This document shows, in pieces, positions 1 through 5,633 of a stretch of 7,755 nucleotides of DNA. Origin of the DNA: Ferruginibacter sp. (GTDB lineage: Bacteria; Bacteroidota; Bacteroidia; Chitinophagales; Chitinophagaceae). The stretch lies in NCBI GenBank assembly GCA_025352435.1, contig JANXTN010000106.1:1-7755 (forward strand), in the 5' to 3' direction. The notes beneath the pieces are model-generated. The model worked only from the letters and a program-made list of their open reading frames with translations. It did no database searches and was not told the origin of the DNA. The stretch's first letter is position 1. Each line of letters opens with the position of its first letter. Made by a program: the position numbers and the translations under genes.

Positions 1-28
1 ATGTTATAAAAAAATAGCAAACTAATTT

Positions 29-1033
29 ATGGCTACCAAAAAAACACCTCTAAAACAAGTAAAAAAGCCTGTGAAGAAATCTGCTCCTGTAGCAGCAAAA
101 TCGAAACCGGCGCCAGCAAAAAAATCAGTACCTGCAAAAAAGGTAGTCGTAGCTAAAAAAGCGCCTGCGAAAGCAGCTGCAAAAAAGGTGGTTGCAAAAC
201 CGACAAAACCGGTAGCAAAAAAAGTTGTAGCAGCAAAATCTAAACCGGCAGCAAAGGCTGTGACTAAAGTGGTGGTTAAACCTGTAGCAAAAAATGTCAA
301 AAGTGTAGTGAAGCCGGTTGTCAAGGCAGCGGCAAAATCAAGTAACAAGCGTACGCCCGTAGCTTCGGCTAAAAAGGTAGTTCCGCAAAAACCAGTAAAG
401 CAATTGCCTAAGAAGATAGAAACAAAAAAAGTAGCGCCTAAAGCACAACCCGTTAAAAAAGTACCTACTAAAGTAGCAGCGGTAAAGTCCCCCGCAAAAG
501 TTGTGGAGATTACTAAGCCTGCACCAAGAGCTGCACCTGCAAAACCTGTAGTGCAGAAGCCGGTGGTACTTCCAAAAATAAATACAAAAACATCTCGCAA
601 ATATGAACCTGATTTTACTAAATCAGTTTTGGACAAAGCACCTGCGGATGCCGGAGCACCAATTGTCATGTATGGTGATGCAGATCTAGCGGAGTTTAAA
701 GAATTGATTCAACGTAAGTTGGGCTCAGCTAAAAAGGAATTGGCTTATTTGCAAGGACTTATTACCCGTAAAGATGATATGGGGGGAGATGAAGGAGATG
801 GTCGTTACATGACAATGGAAGATGGTAGTTTAAGTATGGAAAGAGAGCAAATCAGTCAGATGGCTAGTCGTCAGATTACATTTGTGGATCACCTTGAGAA
901 GGCGTTGATGCGCATTGAAAATAAAACATACGGTGTTTGCCGTATAACAGGTAAACTAATAGATAAAGCAAGGTTACGTGCTGTGCCGCATGCTACATTA
1001 AGCATAGAGGCAAAAATGAGCGGAGGAAGATAA
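29..1033 (+). CDS. TraR/DksA-family protein with long histone H1-like basic tail
   Basis: Two parts are visible. Residues 1-190 are a low-complexity tail of Lys, Ala, Pro and Val (repeats such as PAKK, AAKK, KPVAKK), like eukaryotic histone H1 tails or bacterial AlgP/Hc-type proteins, and almost certainly disordered and nucleic-acid binding. Residues 215-334 match the TraR/DksA family: a helical hairpin (about 217-297), then YGVCRITGKLIDKARLRAVP and HATLSIEAK. DksA binds RNA polymerase and tunes transcription with ppGpp. Here the four-Cys zinc finger is degenerate, with one cysteine (C304) in the whole protein; from memory this is common in Bacteroidota homologues. ATG 29 is the first start after an in-frame TAA at 23-25, so the protein is complete. 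It ends in tandem TAA codons and is followed by a terminator. The family call is firm. The role, as transcription factor, nucleoid protein or both, is inference. Confidence 0.85.
   Translation: MATKKTPLKQVKKPVKKSAPVAAKSKPAPAKKSVPAKKVVVAKKAPAKAAAKKVVAKPTKPVAKKVVAAKSKPAAKAVTKVVVKPVAKNVKSVVKPVVKAAAKSSNKRTPVASAKKVVPQKPVKQLPKKIETKKVAPKAQPVKKVPTKVAAVKSPAKVVEITKPAPRAAPAKPVVQKPVVLPKINTKTSRKYEPDFTKSVLDKAPADAGAPIVMYGDADLAEFKELIQRKLGSAKKELAYLQGLITRKDDMGGDEGDGRYMTMEDGSLSMEREQISQMASRQITFVDHLEKALMRIENKTYGVCRITGKLIDKARLRAVPHATLSIEAKMSGGR
89..249 (+). repeat. In-frame duplicated 23-nt unit inside the basic tail
   Basis: Bases 89-111 and 227-249 are identical except for one position (G at 103 against T at 241). 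They lie 138 nt (46 codons) apart in the same frame, and both encode VAAKSKPA (residues 21-28 and 67-74). The surrounding tail holds many shorter repeats of the AAK, KKV and KPV type. This suggests the tail grew by internal duplication or slippage. Confidence 0.7.
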
Positions 1034-1060
1034 TAAATGAATCTCCAAATTATAAAGTCA

Positions 1061-1097
1061 ACGGCTATTTCAATCTTCGAAATAGCCGTTTTCTTTT
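1061..1097 (+). terminator. Rho-independent terminator after the DksA-like gene
   Basis: A perfect 11-bp stem pairs ACGGCTATTTC (1061-1071) with GAAATAGCCGT (1079-1089) around a 7-nt loop. The run TTTTCTTTT (1089-1097) follows directly. It lies 27 nt past the first stop codon of the DksA-like gene on the same strand, so it should end that transcript and separate it from purA. Confidence 0.9.
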
Positions 1098-1229
1098 GAC
1101 CGTTGCTACATCAATTTATCAAAAAGGTAAAAAGGATTCTCTACCAAAATTTAAATCCTGATATTATTTAGTTTATTGCAAGTTTTCATTTTACTTTTAC
1201 GCCTAGCTGCATTTCAAAACATTTAATTC

Positions 1230-1254
1230 TAGCAGATGCCTTTTGGCTTTGCTA
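1230..1254 (+). other. Bulged hairpin in the region upstream of purA
   Basis: TAGCA (1230-1234) pairs with TGCTA (1250-1254), and GCC (1238-1240) pairs with GGC (1245-1247) around a TTTT loop. An A-T pair, a G-T wobble and one bulged T lie between the two stems. No long T-run follows, so it is not a typical terminator. It could be part of a leader RNA, an operator-like palindrome or chance. The fold was found by eye without energy calculation. Confidence 0.35.
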
Positions 1255-1270
1255 AATTGAATATATACTG

Positions 1271-1380
1271 CCGAAGAGGGCTGAGGGCTGGAAGTGAAAA
1301 TAATTTTATGAAGAACGAATAAAAGATTGTAACGTACAGCCCGGACTAAAGATGAAAAGTGGTAAGCGATGAAAGCCCCA
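1271..1380 (+). promoter_or_regulatory. Possible structured leader or dispersed intergenic element before purA
   Basis: This segment is more G/C-rich than its surroundings. Two tandem GGGCTG copies (1278-1283 and 1285-1290) face two complementary blocks, CAGCCC (1337-1342) and AGCCC (1374-1378). Nested pairing 1278-1282/1374-1378 outside 1285-1290/1337-1342 is possible, and the alternative partners would compete. It ends 27 nt before the purA ATG. It may be a cis-regulatory leader, a small RNA or a copy of a dispersed intergenic repeat. AGCCC-type intergenic elements seem familiar to me from Bacteroidota genomes, but I cannot verify that here. It does not match any purine riboswitch I know. 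Confidence 0.3.
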
Positions 1381-1407
1381 AAAATTTAAATTCATAAAAA
1401 AAAAAAT

Positions 1408-2670
1408 ATGGTTGATGTTATTTTAGGAATGCAATGGGGAGATGAGGGAAAGGGTAAAATTGTAGATTTTTTTGCTAAGGATTATGATGTGATCGCCAGG
1501 TTTCAAGGCGGACCAAATGCGGGACACACATTATATGTGAACGACAAAAAAATTGTGTTGCACCAAATACCGAGTGGTATTTTTCATGCGGATAAAATAA
1601 ACCTGATTGGGAATGGTGTTGTGTTAGATGCTGTTACTTTAAAAAAAGAGTGTGAATCTGTGGCGGCATTTGGGGTAGTTTATAAAAAGAATCTTTTTAT
1701 AAGTGAGCGTACCCATTTGATTTTACCGACACACAGGGCTTTAGACAAAGCAAGCGAACTTAGCAAAGGCACAGATAAAATTGGTAGTACATTAAAAGGT
1801 ATTGGCCCGGCATACATGGATAAAACTGGTAGAAATGGTTTGCGGGTGGGTGACCTGAAGGACAAAAGTTTTACATCTCAATACATAAAACTAAGATTGA
1901 AGCACCAACGTTTATTGGACAGTTTTAATTTTCAGGAAGATATTTCCGCATGGGAAGAAGAGTTTTTTGAAGCGCTTGAGTTTTTAAAAGACCTGAATAT
2001 TGTGAACGGCGAATATTTTATAAACGAAAAAATAGCTGAAGGTAAAAGAGTACTTGCAGAAGGTGCGCAAGGGAGTATGCTTGATGTAGATTTTGGTACG
2101 TTTCCTTTTGTTACGAGCAGTAGTACAATCACAGGTGGTGTATGTTCAGGCTTGGGTATAGCGCCTCAAAAAATAAAAGAGGTTATTGGTATTACGAAGG
2201 CTTATTGCACAAGAGTTGGCAGTGGTCCGTTCCCAACAGAATTGTTTGATGCAACAGGTGATTTTTTAAGGAATACAGGAAACGAGTTTGGCAGCACAAC
2301 AGGAAGGCCAAGAAGATGTGGCTGGATTGATTTGGTAGCGCTGCAGTTTGCCTGTATGATAAATGGGGTTACACAAATAGTAATGACCAAGGCAGATATT
2401 CTAGACGGATTGGACGAATTAAAAGTTTGTAATTCCTACAATATTAATGGCGAAGAAGTAAGCAGAATTCCTTTTCAAATGCATAAAATGCCAATAGAAG
2501 CAACTTACCGTACTTTTAAAGGATGGCACACAGACACATCAAAAGTGAACAGCTTTGAAAATATGCCTGCTGAAATGAACACCTACATAAATTATCTGAA
2601 TGAATTTTTAAAAGTTCCTGTAAAGTATATCAGCAATGGGCCGGGCAGAGAACAACTGGTAAGTATTTAG
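1408..2670 (+). CDS. purA: Adenylosuccinate synthetase
   Basis: PurA joins aspartate to IMP using GTP to make adenylosuccinate, the first committed step of AMP synthesis, in the cytosol as a homodimer. The sequence has the N-terminal phosphate loop GDEGKGK (residues 11-17, with catalytic Asp12) and QGGPNAGHT with catalytic His40. It also has ERTHLILPTH, GIGPAYMDKTGR (131-142), EGAQG (218-222), GSTTGRPRRCGW (295-306, aspartate-loop region), TKADILDG (327-334, guanine recognition) and the C-terminal SNGPGREQ. Its 420 residues are near the usual 425-432. The start ATG opens directly into the conserved first strand, and an A-rich leader without Shine-Dalgarno precedes it. It lies after a terminator-bounded gap, so it probably begins a transcript. 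The 77-nt gap to the next gene shows no terminator, so co-transcription with the next two genes is possible. Confidence 0.97.
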   Translation: MVDVILGMQWGDEGKGKIVDFFAKDYDVIARFQGGPNAGHTLYVNDKKIVLHQIPSGIFHADKINLIGNGVVLDAVTLKKECESVAAFGVVYKKNLFISERTHLILPTHRALDKASELSKGTDKIGSTLKGIGPAYMDKTGRNGLRVGDLKDKSFTSQYIKLRLKHQRLLDSFNFQEDISAWEEEFFEALEFLKDLNIVNGEYFINEKIAEGKRVLAEGAQGSMLDVDFGTFPFVTSSSTITGGVCSGLGIAPQKIKEVIGITKAYCTRVGSGPFPTELFDATGDFLRNTGNEFGSTTGRPRRCGWIDLVALQFACMINGVTQIVMTKADILDGLDELKVCNSYNINGEEVSRIPFQMHKMPIEATYRTFKGWHTDTSKVNSFENMPAEMNTYINYLNEFLKVPVKYISNGPGREQLVSI

Positions 2671-2747
2671 AAAATAAAAAAAAATGTCAAAATTATTTGG
2701 CTATTTAAAATTACCGTCGAAAATTTACATTCTAATCCACACAAACA

Positions 2748-3182
2748 ATGGCAGTAAAAAAAGAAAGCGGCAAAAAGACAACTGCTCCTAAAACAGGAGA
2801 AAAAAAAGAATCAACTAAACCTAAATCATCGAAAATAAAAGACGAAGAAGAGGACGATGATTTAGATGATGAGCTGGATGAAGAAACACTAAAAAAAGGA
2901 ACTAAAGGGAAAAACAAAAAAGTTTCATCAGATGATGATGATGACGATGATATAGAGGTGGCAGACGATTGGGAAAAACCTGTAGAAGATGAAGACTGGG
3001 ACAAAGATTTTGACGAGTTTGATGTACCGGCTTCTAAAATAAAAAAGGCAGCAGGAAAAAAAATAAAAGATGATGATGATGATTTAAAGTTGGATGAGGA
3101 TTTTAAAGAGTTTGATTTATTTGACGATGACGACGATTTAGTAGGAGGAAAAGGCGGTCGTTTTAATGATGATGATTATTAA
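2748..3182 (+). CDS. Disordered Lys/Asp-rich acidic protein of unknown function
   Basis: I do not recognise this as a named family. The 144 residues alternate charge blocks: a basic Lys/Ser/Thr-rich start (1-31), an acidic stretch (32-47), a basic KGTKGKNKK block (50-58), an acidic Asp7 run with DDWEKP and DEDWDKDFDEFD (62-92), a basic KIKKAAGKKIK block (97-107), then Asp5, DEDFKEFDLFDDDDD and the end FNDDDY. Trp and Phe are spaced among the acidic residues. No signal peptide, membrane span or fold is visible, so a soluble disordered protein is likely. The ATG follows an A/C-rich leader, and the stop lies 5 nt before pabB. The coding call rests on position, operon spacing and the match of charge patterning to codon phase. 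The opposite-strand Ser-rich frame is its shadow. A nucleic-acid or polymerase partner role, as with the acidic RNA polymerase delta tail, is speculation. Confidence 0.8.
   Translation: MAVKKESGKKTTAPKTGEKKESTKPKSSKIKDEEEDDDLDDELDEETLKKGTKGKNKKVSSDDDDDDDIEVADDWEKPVEDEDWDKDFDEFDVPASKIKKAAGKKIKDDDDDLKLDEDFKEFDLFDDDDDLVGGKGGRFNDDDY
2931..3083 (+). repeat. GAT/GAC trinucleotide tracts encoding Asp runs
   Basis: Bases 2931-2951 are seven consecutive GAT or GAC codons (Asp62-68), and 3069-3083 are five GAT codons (Asp108-112). Shorter runs occur at 3123-3137 and 3168-3176. Such in-frame tracts can change length by slippage without frameshift, so the number of Asp residues may vary between strains. 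Confidence 0.7.
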
Positions 3183-3187
3183 ATTTA

Positions 3188-4450
3188 ATGAGTAAAGAAG
3201 AAAATTTTTTAAGAAGTTTTAAAATGAAAATGTTGAATTGGGCTAACCGGTTCAACATTTTTTGTTTTTTGGACAATAACAATTATTCTTTTGACGATCC
3301 CTCATTTGAATGTATTGTGGGCGTGGGTTGTGTAAGATCATACCAATTTACAGGTGAGCACGATTTAAAAAATCTTCAACATTTTTACGACATAAATGCG
3401 AGCTGGTTATTTGGTCATTTAGGATACAATGCTTTAGGTAACAGTTATAGTAAGAAGCAAAGAAAAAATGATGGTTTCAGCGATGGGTTTTTCTTTGAGC
3501 CTGAAATTATTATAAAACTATCTGTCGGCAAAATTGAGGTGCTAAAAAGTATTAAAAGTGAAAGAGAAATTTTAGCGGAAATTGAAGCAATAGAAATCCC
3601 ATACAGCAAAAAAATAACTGCTCTCACAAATAAATTTACTATTAACCGGAAGCAATATATAAAGACAGTAGAAAAATTAAAAGAACACATTAAAAGAGGA
3701 GATTGTTACGAAGTAAATTTTTGCCAAAAATTTTCGGCAGAAAATACACTTTTAAATCCAATTGAAGTCTATAACAAATTAACTGAACTCTCTCCTGCGC
3801 CATTGGGGGCCTTATATAAATTTAATGATAATTATTGCATATGCGCAAGTCCTGAAAGGTTTTTGCAAAAAAAGGGTCTGCAGATTATTTCACAACCAAT
3901 AAAAGGAACAACTAAACGGGATATTGATCCTGAAAAAGATAATACCAATAAAAAGCATTTAACCAGCAGCACAAAAGAGAAAAGTGAAAATGTGATGGTG
4001 GTAGATCTCGTAAGAAATGATATGAGTATGGTATGCGAAAAAGGTTCAGTTAAGGTAAAGGAGCTTTTTGGCGTATACAGCTTTCCGCAGGTACATCAGA
4101 TGATAAGTACGGTGGAAGGTAAACTTGAAGCAGGAAGACAACTTACTGAGGCTATTGAAGCATGTTTTCCGATGGGTTCAATGACGGGTGCACCAAAAAT
4201 GCGTGTGATTGAGCTGATAGAGGAATACGAATTTTCTCAAAGAGGATTATTCTCGGGTAGTATTGGATACATAACTCCGGAAGGAGATTTTGATTTTAAT
4301 GTCGTGATAAGAAGTATTTTTTACAACACAAAAAACAAGGAAGTCTCATTTTTTGCAGGAAGCGGAATCACTTTTTATAGCGATCCGGAAGAAGAATATG
4401 AAGAATGTATGTTGAAAGCAAATACTATGATGAAAATACTTACGATGTAA
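3188..4450 (+). CDS. pabB: Aminodeoxychorismate synthase component I
   Basis: This chorismate-binding enzyme aminates chorismate to 4-amino-4-deoxychorismate, the first step to p-aminobenzoate and folate. Ammonia usually comes from a PabA glutaminase. The N-terminal 150 residues form a diverged Anth_synt_I_N-like region (WLFGHLGYNA). The catalytic half (about 160-420) shows YEVNFCQ, SPERF (Glu223), PIKGTTKR, SENVMVVDLVRND (267-278), MGSMTGAPK (329-337), SGSIGY and FAGSGIT. Lys239 in PIKGT is the diagnostic residue: PabB has Lys there for the covalent intermediate, while anthranilate synthase TrpE has Ala. The 420-residue length is slightly short of the E. coli enzyme (about 450). The ATG lies 5 nt after the preceding stop, implying one mRNA and probable translational coupling. 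Neither pabA nor pabC is in the window. It converges with the next gene across 10 bp. Confidence 0.93.
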   Translation: MSKEENFLRSFKMKMLNWANRFNIFCFLDNNNYSFDDPSFECIVGVGCVRSYQFTGEHDLKNLQHFYDINASWLFGHLGYNALGNSYSKKQRKNDGFSDGFFFEPEIIIKLSVGKIEVLKSIKSEREILAEIEAIEIPYSKKITALTNKFTINRKQYIKTVEKLKEHIKRGDCYEVNFCQKFSAENTLLNPIEVYNKLTELSPAPLGALYKFNDNYCICASPERFLQKKGLQIISQPIKGTTKRDIDPEKDNTNKKHLTSSTKEKSENVMVVDLVRNDMSMVCEKGSVKVKELFGVYSFPQVHQMISTVEGKLEAGRQLTEAIEACFPMGSMTGAPKMRVIELIEEYEFSQRGLFSGSIGYITPEGDFDFNVVIRSIFYNTKNKEVSFFAGSGITFYSDPEEEYEECMLKANTMMKILTM

Positions 4451-4460
4451 TTTTCAATAA

Positions 4461-5633
4461 TTAAGATTTTCCTCTTTTTTCTTTCTTAGATTTATACTGC
4501 ATCGTATTGTTAGGCATATCAGCATCTCCAAGTAAAAATTGCACACACTCATTCAATATCTGATATTTTGTAGATAAGAACTGACGCATTTTATCCTGTG
4601 GTAAAATGAGCTCATACTTACCGTTGGAAGCAATCTGGTTATCAAACAATGGATTGTAGCGGTTAAAGGAAACAATGTCCATTGAAATATTTTTTGCAAT
4701 AATTACAGAATTAAATTTACCTGCAATCGTTTCTGTCTCGGCATTTCCCATTTCTTCTACTGACAGCGTAGGCTTGTTTATATAAGGATTTACTGCAGTT
4801 CCCCCACTTGAGCCGATCCTAAAAGATGTGTTACCATAACCTGCACTGCCACCACCTGTTTCCATTATATAATGAGTAGCAATGAATTTTTTTACATGGT
4901 TTCTGCTTTCTTCAGGAAGATTATATTGTAACGCCCAAAAATTTCTACTACCACTTCTTTGTATGGCAGAAAAAACTCTTCCTGCACCACCATTATAAGC
5001 TGCAATCACCAGTAACCAATCATGCGTTTGTTTGTATAGCGAAAGCAAATATCTAGCGGCGGCATGTGTGCTTTTAAAATAATCTCTCCGCTCATCTACC
5101 ATCCCATTTACCACTAAGCCGTTTTCTCTTGCTGTATAGGGCATAAACTGCCAAGGACCGCCTGCACCAACCCAACTGGTAGCATTGGTTTGTAAGTTGC
5201 TTTCAATAACTGCGAGATATTTTAATTCTTTGGGCAAGCCGTATTGAGTAAAAATATTATCTATTAAATTAAAATAAGGCATGCACCAACTTTTCATTCC
5301 TGACAATTGTTTGCCATGTGATCTCAGATAATCCTGCATAAAAGATTCTGCCTGAGGTGCCACCTGTGAGGAGTAAGGCATAGAAGCATTGTAAGAAGAT
5401 GTAGGAAAAAGATTTTTAAAACCATACCGGGTAAGCTTGCTGAAATACTGGATTTTATCTTTTTGAGGTAAAGCCTTGGTTTCAATTATTTCATCAATAA
5501 TTTCTTCTTCCTCTTTGATAATGGTAGCTGTGGTATCCATTAACGCTATCTTTGCTTTTGCCGGGTGAGTTTGAGCATAACCGACATTAATAAAAAGGAG
5601 CAACGTAAAATATGTAGATATAATTTTAATCAT
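4461..5633 (-). CDS. Exported lytic transglycosylase, SLT/MltD-like
   Basis: This cell-wall enzyme cleaves between MurNAc and GlcNAc in peptidoglycan, forming 1,6-anhydro-MurNAc ends. Residues 1-20 look like a Sec signal peptide with cleavage after GYA. No lipobox Cys is seen, so it should be periplasmic. The SLT domain spans about 120-255: YGLPKELKYLAVIESNL with catalytic Glu144, GAGGPWQFMPYTARENGL (156-173), VDERRDYFKSTHAAARYL (179-196) and DWLLVIAAYNGGAGRV (205-220). The segment about 300-345 (IIAKNISMDIVSFNRYNP, then LILP) may be a worn LysM-like wall-binding unit. No clear tandem LysM domains follow, unlike typical MltD. The tail KSKKEKRGKS is basic. The start ATG overlaps the end of gatA by 8 nt, suggesting translational coupling. 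Class is certain; the exact subfamily is not. Confidence 0.92.
   Translation of the reverse strand: MIKIISTYFTLLLFINVGYAQTHPAKAKIALMDTTATIIKEEEEIIDEIIETKALPQKDKIQYFSKLTRYGFKNLFPTSSYNASMPYSSQVAPQAESFMQDYLRSHGKQLSGMKSWCMPYFNLIDNIFTQYGLPKELKYLAVIESNLQTNATSWVGAGGPWQFMPYTARENGLVVNGMVDERRDYFKSTHAAARYLLSLYKQTHDWLLVIAAYNGGAGRVFSAIQRSGSRNFWALQYNLPEESRNHVKKFIATHYIMETGGGSAGYGNTSFRIGSSGGTAVNPYINKPTLSVEEMGNAETETIAGKFNSVIIAKNISMDIVSFNRYNPLFDNQIASNGKYELILPQDKMRQFLSTKYQILNECVQFLLGDADMPNNTMQYKSKKEKRGKS
5626..5633 (-). other. 8-nt gatA/lytic transglycosylase overlap
   Basis: On the minus strand the sequence ATGATTAA contains the transglycosylase start ATG (5633-5631) and the gatA stop TAA (5628-5626) in different frames. 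There is no separate space for a promoter or a typical ribosome site between the genes. The downstream gene is therefore expected to be translated from the gatA mRNA, probably by re-initiating ribosomes. Confidence 0.85.

Larger units (their letters stand above)
1034..1407. other. 374-bp intergenic region upstream of purA
   Basis: No convincing protein-coding gene is present here. The region holds an intrinsic terminator next to the DksA-like gene (1061-1097), an AT-rich stretch (about 1100-1228), a bulged hairpin (1230-1254), a possibly structured GGGCTG/CAGCCC segment (1271-1380) and an A-rich leader running into the purA start codon. The purA promoter must lie in this gap because of the upstream terminator. 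I could not find a good match to the Bacteroidota consensus (TTTG at -33, TAnnTTTG at -7). Confidence 0.7.

Noticed and set aside
29..300. CRISPR or tandem-repeat array in the repetitive left end
   Set aside because: The repeats are short, irregular and codon-phased, with an intact reading frame, as expected for low-complexity protein sequence.
22..669. Long minus-strand open frame opposite the basic tail
   Set aside because: Its Phe/Thr/Ala/Gly-rich translation is the antisense shadow of AAA/GCA/GTA-rich codons in the Lys/Ala/Val tail and matches no family I know.
1680..2390. Three short minus-strand frames inside purA
   Set aside because: They lie opposite strongly conserved purA sequence and show no domain or start context.
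2696..2733. Promoter between purA and the acidic gene (TTTG 2696-2699, TACATTCT 2726-2733)
   Set aside because: The spacing of 26 nt is longer than usual for Bacteroidota promoters and the -7 box is a poor match, so it was not listed as a feature.
2732..3004. Minus-strand Ser/Phe-rich open frame
   Set aside because: It is the antisense reading of GAT/GAA/AAA repeats in the acidic gene. Ser runs arise from the complement of GAT tracts in a shifted frame.
3445..3690. Minus-strand hydrophobic frame opposite pabB
   Set aside because: The hydrophobicity comes from the complement of Lys/Glu-rich pabB codons, and there is no supporting context.
3188..4450. Anthranilate synthase component I (trpE) as the identity
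   Set aside because: The active-site motif reads PIKGT with Lys239, which is diagnostic for aminodeoxychorismate synthase. TrpE has Ala at this position. No other trp genes are adjacent.
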